Shown: in pieces, positions 37,510 to 46,345 of the stretch
Position numbering within the stretch: position 1 is the stretch's first letter
How the letters are laid out: each line of letters opens with the position of its first letter
NCBI RefSeq assembly: GCF_001468465.1
Contig: NZ_LNSA01000003.1
Span: forward strand, 173,869-237,868
DNA length: 64,000 nt
Direction of reading: 5' to 3'
DNA from: Sphingopyxis sp. H115
GTDB lineage: Bacteria > Pseudomonadota > Alphaproteobacteria > Sphingomonadales > Sphingomonadaceae
Position numbers and translations under genes: made by a program
Notes under the pieces: model-generated
What the model was told of the DNA's origin: nothing
The model's database searches: none
Seen by the model: the letters and a program-made list of their open reading frames with translations, nothing else

Positions 37510-39813
37510 ATGACTTGGGCTTTGTTCCGACAAGCGGCGCGTGCGCGGTCGTTCTGGCTGGCGACGGCGAGCGGCGCCGCGCTGGTGGCCAGCCCGGTGA
37601 TGGCCCAAGCCGAGCCGAATCCGGCCCAGTCCGAAGATGTCGCCGGCGAGCCGGTCCTGCAGACGCCCGATGTCGTTCCTACAGCCTCCGACGCGCCCGA
37701 CGTTCAGGGCGAGGAACAGGTGGGTTTTGCCGCCGACAATCTCAATTACGACAGCGACACCGAAATCGTCATCGCCGAGGGCAATGTCCAGATGAACCGC
37801 GAAGCGATTGAGATGCGCGCGGACAAGGTGACGTGGAATCGCAAGACGGGCCAGGTTTTCGCCGAGGGCAATGTCACGATCAAGAATCCCGAAGGCGACA
37901 CCGCCTATGGCGACAAGATCGAGCTGACCGACAGTTTGCGCGACGGCGTCGTCGAGAATCTGCTGGTCGTGCTCGACAATGGATCGCGGCTCGCGGCGGT
38001 CAAGGGCACCCGCTTCGACAATGGCAATATCGAGCTGGAGAACGCCGCCTACACGCCCTGCCCCGTCGAAGATGACGCGGGCTGCCCGAAGAATCCGAGC
38101 TGGCAGATTCGCGCCGTCCGCGTGATGTACGACCGGGCAAAGAACAAGATCCGGTACAAGGGCGCGCGCGTAGAGATTTTCGGCCTGCCTTTGATCCCCC
38201 TGCCCGGCCTCAGCCACCCGGCGAACAGCGAAGCGGGCAGCGGCATCTTGGTGCCGGAAATCCGGCTCGACCGCAGCAACGGCTTCGAAATCGCCGTACC
38301 CTATTATCTGCGGCTTGCGCCCGACCGCGACATCACGATCACGCCGCATGTCTATACGAGCGCGGCGCCGATGCTGGAGGGCGAATTCCGTGCGCTGACC
38401 GATATCGGGTCCTTTCGTATCAACGGCTATGCGACCTACGGCTCGCTCGTCCCGCTGACCGGCGACGATCCCGATAGCGAAAAACGCTTTCGCGGCTATC
38501 TGGAAAGCGCAGGAAAATTCCAGTTCGATCCGCGCTGGAGCCTCACCTATTCGGGCCGCATCGCGACCGACCGCACCTTCATGCGGCGCTACGACATCAG
38601 CCGCGACGACCGGCTACGCTCGACCTTCGAACTCGAACGGATCGGCAACCAGAGCTATTTGTCGATCGCCGGCTGGGCGACGCAGACGCTGCGCCGCAAC
38701 GACGACCAGGGCCAGCAGCCGATCGCACTGCCGATCATCGATTATCGCCAGCGGTTCGACGATCCGCTGCTCGGCGGGAAGCTCGAATTGCAGCTCAACA
38801 CGCTCGCGATCGGGCGAACCGAGGGACAAGACACGCAGCGTGCCTTTGCCGGCGCGCGCTGGGACCTGCGCGGCCTGACGAGCCTGGGCCAGGAAGTGAC
38901 GCTGACCGCGCTGGTGCGCGGCGACGTTTATCACAGCGACGAGAATCTGCTGACCGCCATTCCCGGCTATCGCGGCAAATCGGGGTGGCAGGGACGCGGG
39001 ATCGCGGCGGTCGCCGCCGACATGCGCTGGCCGTTCGTCGGCGAATTTCTGGGGGGGACGCAGACGCTGACGCCGCGCGTCCAGATCGTCGCGACTCCGC
39101 CGATCAAGAATCTCGATATCCCGAACGAGGATTCGCGCGCGTTCGACCTCGAAGACGGCAATCTCTTCTCGATCAACCGCTTCAACGGTTACGATCGGTT
39201 CGAAGACGGCGCCCGCATTACCTATGGTCTCGAATGGAATTTCAGCCGGCCGGGTTTCAATATCAGCAGCGTCGTCGGGCAAAGCTATCGCCTATCGGAC
39301 AAGCCCAGCCTGTTCCCCGACGGCACCGGACTGACCGATCGCACGTCGGATATCGTCGGACGGACGACCGTTGCGTATCGCGATTTCCTGCGGCTAACCC
39401 ACCGTTACCGGCTGGACAAGGATAATCTGGCGATCCGTCGCAACGAATTCGACGCGACGATCGGCAGCCGTTCGACCTATGCCGTGGTCGGCTATTCGCG
39501 CCTCAACCGCGACATATTGCTGCTGGGCGAGGATTTGCAGGACCGCGAGGAAGTGCGCGCCGGCGGGCGCATCGCGGTCGCTAGCAACTGGTCGGTGTTC
39601 GGATCGGCGATCGTCGATCTGACGAAGCAAAGCGACGATCCGCTGAGTTCGGCGGACGGGTTCGAGCCGATCCGCCACCGCCTGGGCGTCGCCTATGACG
39701 ACGATTGCCTGTCGATCGCGCTGACGTGGCGGCGCGATTATGCCGACACCGGCGACGCGCGGCGCGGCAACAGCTTTTCCTTCCGCATCGCGTTCCGCAA
39801 CCTCGGTTTCTGA
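37510..39813 (+). CDS. lptD: LPS-assembly protein LptD
   Basis: A 767-residue outer-membrane protein that inserts lipopolysaccharide into the outer leaflet with LptE. A signal peptide ends near VMAQA. The periplasmic OstA/LptA-like domain (VGFAADNLNYDSDTEIVIAEGNV, VTWNRKTGQVFAEGNVTI) precedes the beta-barrel. Two Cys in CPVEDDAGCPKNP and one late Cys in DDDCLSIALTWRRDY could make the essential disulfides. It ends in FRNLGF. GTG at 37492 is a possible alternative start, but its ribosome site is too close. Confidence 0.94.
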   Translation: MTWALFRQAARARSFWLATASGAALVASPVMAQAEPNPAQSEDVAGEPVLQTPDVVPTASDAPDVQGEEQVGFAADNLNYDSDTEIVIAEGNVQMNREAIEMRADKVTWNRKTGQVFAEGNVTIKNPEGDTAYGDKIELTDSLRDGVVENLLVVLDNGSRLAAVKGTRFDNGNIELENAAYTPCPVEDDAGCPKNPSWQIRAVRVMYDRAKNKIRYKGARVEIFGLPLIPLPGLSHPANSEAGSGILVPEIRLDRSNGFEIAVPYYLRLAPDRDITITPHVYTSAAPMLEGEFRALTDIGSFRINGYATYGSLVPLTGDDPDSEKRFRGYLESAGKFQFDPRWSLTYSGRIATDRTFMRRYDISRDDRLRSTFELERIGNQSYLSIAGWATQTLRRNDDQGQQPIALPIIDYRQRFDDPLLGGKLELQLNTLAIGRTEGQDTQRAFAGARWDLRGLTSLGQEVTLTALVRGDVYHSDENLLTAIPGYRGKSGWQGRGIAAVAADMRWPFVGEFLGGTQTLTPRVQIVATPPIKNLDIPNEDSRAFDLEDGNLFSINRFNGYDRFEDGARITYGLEWNFSRPGFNISSVVGQSYRLSDKPSLFPDGTGLTDRTSDIVGRTTVAYRDFLRLTHRYRLDKDNLAIRRNEFDATIGSRSTYAVVGYSRLNRDILLLGEDLQDREEVRAGGRIAVASNWSVFGSAIVDLTKQSDDPLSSADGFEPIRHRLGVAYDDDCLSIALTWRRDYADTGDARRGNSFSFRIAFRNLGF

Positions 39814-39846
39814 TCGCCGGTCGGGCGGGTTCGGCGCGCGGCCTTC

Positions 39847-41061
39847 TCAGGCAGCGCGTTCGAAGATCGCGGCGATGCCCTGCCCGCCGCCGATGCACAT
39901 CGTCTCGAGCCCGTAGCGTCCATCGCGACGCACCAGTTCGCGCGTGAGGTTGGCGAGAATGCGCCCGCCCGTCGCACCGATCGGGTGGCCGAGCGAGATG
40001 CCCGATCCGTTGACGTTGAGCATCTCGTACCGACTGTCGTCGTCCGACCAGCCCCAGCCCTTCAGCACCGCGAGCACCTGCGGCGCGAAGGCTTCGTTGA
40101 GTTCAACAAGGTCGATATCGCCCCAGCCGAGGCCGCTGCGCGCGAACAGCCGCTCGACCGCGGGCACCGGGCCGATCCCCATGCGGCTTGGGTCGCATCC
40201 CGCCGCCGCCGAGCTGTGATACCAGGCAATGGGAGTGAGCCCGAGCTCATCGAGCTTGTCTTCGGCAACGACCAGACATGCCGCGGCGGCGTCATTCTGC
40301 TGGCTCGCATTGCCTGCAGTAACGACGCCGCCTTCGAGCGCGCGCAGCTTGCCGAGCGTCTCCATCGTCGCATCGGCGCGATAGCCTTCGTCATGCGCGA
40401 AAACAACCGGATCGCCCTTTTTCTGCGGCACCGATACCGGCACCAGTTCGTCGTCGAACAGCCCGTTTGCCCAAGCAGCGGCGGCGCGCTGATGGCTGCG
40501 CACGGCATAGGCGTCGCACGCCTCGCGCGAAATATCATAGTCTTTCGCCAGATTTTCGGCGGTCTCGATCATACCGGTGATGACGCCGAAGCGCTCGACC
40601 GGCTGCGACATCAAGCGTCCGCGCGTCAGCCGGTCGTGGAGCGTCAGATTACCGGCGCGCACACCCTTTCGAATGTCGGTGCTGTAATGCTCGACGTTCG
40701 ACATCGATTCGACGCCGCCCGCGACGACGACATCGGACATGCCCGTCTGGACCATCATCGCGGCGTTGACGACCGCCTGCAGTCCCGAACCGCAGCGGCG
40801 GTCGAGCTGGTAGCCCGGCACTTCGAGCGGCAGCCCTGCGGCGAGCCACGACCAGTGGCCGATGGCGGGTGCCTCGCCATTGCCATAACCTTGACTAAAG
40901 ACGACGTCGTCGACGCGTGCCGGATCGATCTTCGTCCGCTCGACCAGCGCCTTCAGCACGACCGCGCCAAGCTCGCCCGCCGGCATCGACGACAGCGCGC
41001 CGCCGAACTTGCCGACGGAGGTGCGGATCGGGGAAACGATAGCGGCGCGGCGAAGGGTCAT
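39847..41061 (-). CDS. Acetyl-CoA C-acyltransferase (thiolase)
   Basis: A 404-residue thiolase. Active residues are Cys90 (YQLDRRCGSGLQAV), the His in SLGHPIGATGGRI, and the second Cys in CIGGGQGIAAIFE. It cleaves 3-oxoacyl-CoA with CoA. ATG at 41061 has GGAG upstream. It forms a three-gene minus-strand unit with an acyl-CoA dehydrogenase and an SDR, divergent from an IclR regulator. Together they would carry out two or three steps of beta-oxidation. The substrate is unknown. Confidence 0.93.
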   Translation of the reverse strand: MTLRRAAIVSPIRTSVGKFGGALSSMPAGELGAVVLKALVERTKIDPARVDDVVFSQGYGNGEAPAIGHWSWLAAGLPLEVPGYQLDRRCGSGLQAVVNAAMMVQTGMSDVVVAGGVESMSNVEHYSTDIRKGVRAGNLTLHDRLTRGRLMSQPVERFGVITGMIETAENLAKDYDISREACDAYAVRSHQRAAAAWANGLFDDELVPVSVPQKKGDPVVFAHDEGYRADATMETLGKLRALEGGVVTAGNASQQNDAAAACLVVAEDKLDELGLTPIAWYHSSAAAGCDPSRMGIGPVPAVERLFARSGLGWGDIDLVELNEAFAPQVLAVLKGWGWSDDDSRYEMLNVNGSGISLGHPIGATGGRILANLTRELVRRDGRYGLETMCIGGGQGIAAIFERAA

Positions 41062-41088
41062 CACAAATCTCCGGTCGATGGATGGGCG

Positions 41089-42258
41089 TCAGCCTTGGGC
41101 GTGAAACTCGCGCAGCATGTGCTTCGCGATCTGGAGTTGCAGGATCTGGGTCGTGCCTTCGTAGATGCGATAGATGCGGGCGTCGCGGAAGAAGCGCTCG
41201 GCGTCATATTCGGCCAGATAGCCCGCGCCGCCATAGACCTGGACGCAGGCATCGACGACGCGGCCGCACATCTCGCTAGCAAAGACCTTGAATGCAGCGG
41301 CCTTGCGAAGGACATTCTCACCCGCGTCGGCGCGGCGGGTGACGTCGTCCATCATGCATTCGGCGGCGTAGATGTCGATCTCGCTCTGCGCGAGCATCTG
41401 CTGGATCAGCTGGAAGTTGGCGATCGGCTCACCGAACGCCTTGCGCTCGGTCGCATAGCGGACCGCACTGTCGAGCGCGCGGCGGGCGTAGGCCGTAGCG
41501 GCGGCGCCGACCGACATGCGGCCGTTGTCGAGGCTCATCATCGCATAGGCAAAGCCCTTGCCAAGCTCGCCGCCGAGCAGCGCCTCACCGCCGACGCGAA
41601 CGTCGTCCATCACCACGTCGGCGATATGGCTTCCCGACTGGCCCATCTTCTTGTCCGACTTGCCGATCGTGATGCCAGGGGCGTCGAAAGGCACGACGAA
41701 GGCCGAGACATGCGCGTTCTTCGGCAGATTCTCCTTGCTCGTCCGCGCCATGATCAGCCCGACCTTCGCGAACGGCGAATTGGTGATGTAGCGCTTGGTG
41801 CCGTTGAGGACCCAGCCATTGTCGGTCTGCGTCGCGGTTGTCTGGAGCCCCGCCGAGTCCGATCCCGATCCGGGCTCGGTCAGCCCGAAACAGGCGATCT
41901 CGCCTGCGGCGACGCGCGGCAGCCACTCGGCCTTCTGCGCTTCGGTCCCGCCATTCTTCAGCGCTGATGCGAACATGCCGATGTTGATCGAGATGATCGA
42001 TCGGAACGCCGGCATCGCATAGCTGATTGTGTGGATCGTCTTGATATATTGGCTGACATTCATCCCCGCGCCGCCATATTCCTCGGGGATCGTCAGGCCG
42101 AAGAGGCCCATGTCGCGCATTTCGGCGAGGATATCGTCGGGGATCGCGTCGGCCTCGATGATCTCTCTCTCCGCTGGGAGAAGGCGCTCGCGCACATAGC
42201 GCTGAAGCTGTTCGATGAACTGTTCGAAGACGTCCGCATCCATGCCGGGGTTGCTCAT
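41089..42258 (-). CDS. Acyl-CoA dehydrogenase
   Basis: A 389-residue flavoenzyme that inserts the 2,3 double bond of acyl-CoA. It shows the family blocks CFGLTEPGSGSDSAGLQT, the flavin-binding YITNSPFAKVGLIMART, and YGGAGYLAEYDAERFFRDARIYRIYEGTTQIL with the catalytic Glu before GTTQI. ATG at 42258 gives a normal N-terminus. An upstream ATG at 42294 would start inside the SDR gene. It passes electrons to ETF. Confidence 0.95.
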   Translation of the reverse strand: MSNPGMDADVFEQFIEQLQRYVRERLLPAEREIIEADAIPDDILAEMRDMGLFGLTIPEEYGGAGMNVSQYIKTIHTISYAMPAFRSIISINIGMFASALKNGGTEAQKAEWLPRVAAGEIACFGLTEPGSGSDSAGLQTTATQTDNGWVLNGTKRYITNSPFAKVGLIMARTSKENLPKNAHVSAFVVPFDAPGITIGKSDKKMGQSGSHIADVVMDDVRVGGEALLGGELGKGFAYAMMSLDNGRMSVGAAATAYARRALDSAVRYATERKAFGEPIANFQLIQQMLAQSEIDIYAAECMMDDVTRRADAGENVLRKAAAFKVFASEMCGRVVDACVQVYGGAGYLAEYDAERFFRDARIYRIYEGTTQILQLQIAKHMLREFHAQG

Positions 42259-42268
42259 CTTTAAGTCC

Positions 42269-43186
42269 TCAGATCGGGTCGTAGAGGAAAACATGCGCCG
42301 ACACCTCGTCGGCGCGCGCGAAGACAGGGCGGAAGGCGGGGATCAGCTCGCTCGCAATCGCCTCAGCGGTCCAGCCCTCGAGCTTCGCCATCGAACGCAC
42401 GGGACGCGGTTTCGAAAAGAGCAATATCTCATTCTTGCGCACGCTGAAAATCTGATTGGTTACCTCCTGCGACAGGTCCGACGCGAGATACGCGACGAGC
42501 GGCGCGATCTTGTCCGCCGACATCGACTGCAGACGCTTGACGCGCTCCTGCTCGGCGGGCGTCGTCGCGGGGATCGACGAGGTCATCCGGCTCCATGCAA
42601 AGGGCGCGATGCAGTTCGAGCGCACGCCGACGCGCGCCATGTCGAGCGCGATCGACTGCGACAGAGCAACAACGCCGAGCTTCGCCGCCGAATAATTCGC
42701 CTGCCCGATGTTGCCGATCAGGCCGCTGGTCGAGGTAAAATGGATGAAGCTGCCCGACTGCTGCTCGCGGAAATAAGGCGTTGCGGCCTTCGAGACGTTG
42801 AAAACACCGGTCAGATTGACCTCAATCACACTCTTCCAGTCTTCGTAGCTCATCTTGTGCCAGATCGTGTCGCGCAGGATGCCGGCGTTATTCACGACCG
42901 CGTCGATCCGGCCGAACTTCGCGACCGCATCCTCGACGATGCCGGCAGCTTCCATGGGGTCGGCGACGTTGCCGAAATTGGCGGCCGCCTTGCCGCCAGC
43001 GGCAATGATGTCGTTCGCGGTAGTTTCGGCCGGAGCGGCGTCGCCGCCGTCACCTGCCTGCGCGACGCCGGGATCGTTGACGATCACCGCCGCGCCCTCG
43101 GCCGCGCAATGGAGCGCCAGTTCACGCCCAATTCCGCGCCCGGCGCCGGTGATCGCGACGACCTTCCCGTCGAGGCATCCGCTCAT
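42269..43186 (-). CDS. Short-chain dehydrogenase/reductase (3-hydroxyacyl-CoA type)
   Basis: A 305-residue classical SDR. The cofactor motif is TGAGRGIGRELAL. NNAG is at 99-102, and catalytic Tyr165 and Lys169 lie in SGLIGNIGQANYSAAK, with Ser153 or 154. The chain is about 50 residues longer than a minimal SDR. Its extra C-terminal part (SMAKLEGWTAEAIASELIPAF) resembles multifunctional enzyme type 2 SDRs, suggesting 3-hydroxyacyl-CoA as substrate. This is inferred. ATG at 43186 was chosen over 43228 because the fold begins near it. Confidence 0.9.
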   Translation of the reverse strand: MSGCLDGKVVAITGAGRGIGRELALHCAAEGAAVIVNDPGVAQAGDGGDAAPAETTANDIIAAGGKAAANFGNVADPMEAAGIVEDAVAKFGRIDAVVNNAGILRDTIWHKMSYEDWKSVIEVNLTGVFNVSKAATPYFREQQSGSFIHFTSTSGLIGNIGQANYSAAKLGVVALSQSIALDMARVGVRSNCIAPFAWSRMTSSIPATTPAEQERVKRLQSMSADKIAPLVAYLASDLSQEVTNQIFSVRKNEILLFSKPRPVRSMAKLEGWTAEAIASELIPAFRPVFARADEVSAHVFLYDPI

Positions 43187-43261
43187 GACCGCTCTCCCGT
43201 TCGAATCCTGCCTGATTCCGATATGCATTTGCAGTCATAATTTCAACAACAGGAATTGTTT

Positions 43262-43277
43262 TTTCACATATATGAAA
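43262..43277. promoter_or_regulatory. Candidate IclR operator, TTTCA-N6-TGAAA
   Basis: A 5-bp inverted repeat, TTTCA (43262-43266) and TGAAA (43273-43277), with a 6-bp AT spacer. It is 13 bp before the IclR start codon, in the divergent region with the acyl-CoA operon. The surrounding bases are AT-rich, unlike the rest of the window. IclR proteins bind such short palindromes and often control themselves and the divergent gene. Confidence 0.5.
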
Positions 43278-43290
43278 TTATCTCGGAAGC

Positions 43291-44031
43291 ATGACCGGCC
43301 CGGTGCGTTCCGTCTCGCAAGCCTTTTCCATCCTTCGCCTGCTCGCGGATTCGCCTGCGCTCGCGTTGTCCGACATCGCCCGGGCGACCGGACTCAGCCC
43401 GTCGAGCTGCCTAAATTTGCTAAAAACCCTTACGGCAGAGGGGGCGGTCGAACGCGAAGAGCCCAAGAAGCGCTATCGCCTTGCCCCGGCCTGGCTATCA
43501 AAGGGGATATTGCCGGAAAGCCGCGCCATGCGACTGATCGGCCGCGCCGAAGCAGGCATGGCGCATTTCGCGCAGTCGGTCGAGGCGGCAGTGGGCTTGT
43601 GGCGCATCGTGTCACGCGACCGAATGCAGCTCGTCGCGCACGCGCAAAGCGATGCGGGGATGCGGCTGGCTCTCGCCGACAATCAGCGCCAGCCGCTGGG
43701 AGCGGGCGCCGCAGGGCGTGCGATCGCAGCGGCGCAGGCGGTCGACCGCGCCGAACTGGAACGGCGCTTTTCCCAAATTCGCTGGCAGGTCGACCTTTCG
43801 TTCGCCGATTACGCGCGGCAAGTGCGCGATGCCGCAGCAGCAGGATTTTCGCTCGATCGCGGCTATGCCCATCGCGGGGTCAGCACGGCGGCGGTCGCGA
43901 TGACCGACATCGCACCCGGCCTTTGCATGACGGCGTCATGCGTCGCCGGATCGCGCACCGACGGCGAACTCGAAAATCTCGGTTCCGCGCTCGCCGACCT
44001 CTGCAACGACCTGATCCTGCGTTCGGCCTAG
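43291..44031 (+). CDS. IclR family transcriptional regulator
   Basis: A 246-residue regulator. The N-terminal winged helix has SVSQAFSILRLLADSPALALSDIARATGLSPSSCLNLLKTL and a wing at residues 50-65. The effector-binding domain contains GAGAAGRAI and RDAAAAGFSLDRGYAHRGVSTAAVAM, typical of the IclR family. It is transcribed away from the thiolase/dehydrogenase/SDR operon and probably controls it. The ligand is likely a pathway metabolite. Confidence 0.93.
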   Translation: MTGPVRSVSQAFSILRLLADSPALALSDIARATGLSPSSCLNLLKTLTAEGAVEREEPKKRYRLAPAWLSKGILPESRAMRLIGRAEAGMAHFAQSVEAAVGLWRIVSRDRMQLVAHAQSDAGMRLALADNQRQPLGAGAAGRAIAAAQAVDRAELERRFSQIRWQVDLSFADYARQVRDAAAAGFSLDRGYAHRGVSTAAVAMTDIAPGLCMTASCVAGSRTDGELENLGSALADLCNDLILRSA

Positions 44032-44042
44032 ACCGCCGACCT

Positions 44043-45380
44043 TTATCGCCCCGCGCCCTTGTAAAAGCGCGCTTTCGCGGGAAGCTGCGCGGCAGGGCAC
44101 CATGTCCAGGCGTCGCCGTACAGCACGGTCTCGAAAGATTGCGGCCCGGTGATGCGATAGTCGAACGTCGCCGGACCGGGGCTTCCGTCGATGTCGGGGC
44201 AGCTTTCGGTCTGCCGGAAAGCCTGCCCGTCCATCATCTTGAAGCTGGTGAACTTGCAGCTGTTGTGCTGCATGACAATGCGGTCCTGGGCGAGATAGAT
44301 CGCCATGTCGCCAAATGGCTTCGCGCAGGTGCCGAGACGCGAGTCGATGTAATAGCCGGTCGGAAGGGGGACGACGCGCGACTGACCCGGCTTTGCCGTC
44401 GATGACGCGGCGGCGGCCTTCGGACATTGGCGTTCGAGCGAGCGGATCGCCGCGGTCGATCCCGCGAGCGAGAGATAGGTAATTTCCCGCCATTCTTCGC
44501 CCCCGTCGACGCTGACATAGACGGCAAGATCGCTGTCGGCGCCCGTCAGCAACGCCCGGGTCGCCGGATCGAGCGCGCCGCTGAAATCGGACTTGCCGGG
44601 TTCGAGCATCAGCTGCTGCGTCGTTTCGGTAAATTCCGCGTGGCTTCGGAAGCCGATCAGCAGCGGCCGACCCGCAGGCGGCAGTTGCAAGGCCTTGGTC
44701 GGCACGACGCTCATGTAAAGGCCGCCCCCGGGCTGGCAACGAAGCCCCAGCGCCGCCATTTCGGGATGCCCGGTGACCGCCGCAACCGCCCCGGCGCCAG
44801 TACCGCCGAATTGCCAGCGCGCATCGTGGCCGGGCGGTGGCGGGGGCGCCGCCTCGCCGCTGCCGGCTGCTACGTCCGCGTGTGTCCCGCGCCGTCGTCC
44901 GGCGACCGCCCATTTGCGCCCGTCCCAACGCAGCACTTCGAGGCACATGTCGGCGCCGACGCTGCCGCAAACGGTGCCGTGCACCGACAGGCCAAGCCCG
45001 GTACCGCCGCGATCGAGCTTCACCGCCTCCCAGCCGCGGACATTGTTGCTGAAAATCTCGGTGAGCCCTCCACGCCCCGACCCGAAGATCGCTATCATGC
45101 AGCCGGCGGTGCCGCACCAGGCCGAATAGCCCTGGTTTGAACAATGAGCGGCGCTATATTCGACGACCCAGTCGGGTTTGCCGTCGCCCGTCACTTCGGT
45201 CTGAACCGCAAAGTTCGCGCGGTCGGGCACGAACTTGCCGCCGCCCGCGCGACATTCGGCCTTCAGCTCGTCAAAGACCGCCTGAACCTCGCGCGGCCAC
45301 GGCCGGGCGGCGGATTGCGGCGGCAGCATCGCGGCGACGGGCAGCAACGCCGATGCGAATGCGAAAAGCGAACGGATCAT
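44043..45380 (-). CDS. Exported protein of unknown function, 445 aa
   Basis: ATG at 45380 starts a signal peptide ending about MLPPQSAARP. The mature protein seems to have two domains. The first (VFDELKAECRAGGGKFVPDRANFAV...EVTGDGKPDWVVEYSAAHC...GTAGCMIAIFGSGRGG) has Cys residues and a DGKPD metal-like motif. The second, after a Pro-rich linker (PPPPPGHDAR), has further Cys residues and a C-terminal SCKFTSFKMMDGQAFRQTESC...TWCPAAQ. Multiple Cys residues suggest disulfides in the periplasm. No named family was recognised. Third in the operon with two genes ending at 46992. Confidence 0.75.
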   Translation of the reverse strand: MIRSLFAFASALLPVAAMLPPQSAARPWPREVQAVFDELKAECRAGGGKFVPDRANFAVQTEVTGDGKPDWVVEYSAAHCSNQGYSAWCGTAGCMIAIFGSGRGGLTEIFSNNVRGWEAVKLDRGGTGLGLSVHGTVCGSVGADMCLEVLRWDGRKWAVAGRRRGTHADVAAGSGEAAPPPPPGHDARWQFGGTGAGAVAAVTGHPEMAALGLRCQPGGGLYMSVVPTKALQLPPAGRPLLIGFRSHAEFTETTQQLMLEPGKSDFSGALDPATRALLTGADSDLAVYVSVDGGEEWREITYLSLAGSTAAIRSLERQCPKAAAASSTAKPGQSRVVPLPTGYYIDSRLGTCAKPFGDMAIYLAQDRIVMQHNSCKFTSFKMMDGQAFRQTESCPDIDGSPGPATFDYRITGPQSFETVLYGDAWTWCPAAQLPAKARFYKGAGR

Positions 45381-45400
45381 GGCTATCCCCCCGGAACGCG

Positions 45401-46345
45401 TCAAAAATTGTCTTCCGAATATTCCCAAGGCTTCCAGCTTTGCGCCGACGAGCACCAGCTATAGCCGCCGGTCCACCAATTGCCTTGTTCGACGATGATG
45501 AACTTGGGATTGTTCATGTCGATGACCTGGCGTTCATGCTCGCCGCCGGTCTGGTAGCGTCCGTCGCCCAGCGGTCTGAAGGGCGTGACATTGTAATAGT
45601 CCTGCGGGCCGGTCATGGCCTTGCCGTCGAAGATGAAATCGGGGTCGCCCTGCCCGCGCGCCAGGGCGTCGCACGCGGCGCGGTTGCGCGCCCAAAGGCC
45701 GGTCGCCATCGGCAGGCCCGCCTTCTCCGGCTTCGCGTTCGGCGCGAAAGCCGGGGCGAGTTCGCAGATCCGGCCTTCGAGCGACCGGCCGCCATGGACA
45801 TATTCGCGGCCGTTCCAGCGCAGGAAGGGAAAGCAGTCGCTGCCCGGGCCGCCAATCTCGATATCGGGCCAGGCGATCCCCTTGCGCGGATAAAGGGCGG
45901 GGATGCCCATGCTGTCGGTCATCACCGTCCAGCCCGACCCCGACCGGGCGAGCAGCTTGAACGCGAGGCCCGTGTTGCCGAAACAATAGCTGCTGCCGCC
46001 GCTGACGATCGCCTCGTCGGCCCCGTCGCCGTTCAAATCGCGGAACTCGGCGCTTTCCAGTCCGTACCAGCTGTCTTTCGGAACGGGTTTGACGTCGTCT
46101 TCGCAGCTCGCCATCCAGACGCCGTCCCGCTGTTGGTAACCAGCCGCGCGAAGAGCCGCGTCACGGCTCGCGGTAACCGCGCCTGCCGCCTTCGCCTTCG
46201 GGACGACCGCGCCGGCCGTAGCCTGCGCGGCCGCCCCATCCCCGCCCCCCGCGGGTGCCTCGCCGCTGCTGCAGGTCGCGATCAGCAGCGCCGAAATCAT
46301 GATCGGAGGCAAGGAAATCAAACGCGTCCGCAGAGTTCCGGTCAT
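45401..46345 (-). CDS. Exported FG-GAP-like protein of unknown function
   Basis: A 314-residue protein from ATG 46345, which overlaps the upstream gene (ATGA). The N-terminal signal (RTRLISLPPIMISALLIATCSSGEAP) may be a signal peptide, and the Cys suggests a lipoprotein, although Thr at -1 is unusual. The mature part has EFRDLNGDGADEAIVSGGSSYCFGNTG, an FG-GAP or calcium-type loop, and then DCFPFLRWNGREYVHGGRSL. The loop D-N-GDG-D resembles the motif in the neighbouring gene. A low-complexity Ala/Gly linker follows the signal. Function is unknown. Confidence 0.7.
   Translation of the reverse strand: MTGTLRTRLISLPPIMISALLIATCSSGEAPAGGGDGAAAQATAGAVVPKAKAAGAVTASRDAALRAAGYQQRDGVWMASCEDDVKPVPKDSWYGLESAEFRDLNGDGADEAIVSGGSSYCFGNTGLAFKLLARSGSGWTVMTDSMGIPALYPRKGIAWPDIEIGGPGSDCFPFLRWNGREYVHGGRSLEGRICELAPAFAPNAKPEKAGLPMATGLWARNRAACDALARGQGDPDFIFDGKAMTGPQDYYNVTPFRPLGDGRYQTGGEHERQVIDMNNPKFIIVEQGNWWTGGYSWCSSAQSWKPWEYSEDNF

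Noticed and set aside
39985..41967. A 660-codon plus-strand open frame opposite the thiolase and acyl-CoA dehydrogenase
   Set aside because: It crosses two real minus-strand genes with intact catalytic motifs and has a biased His/Arg/Asp composition.
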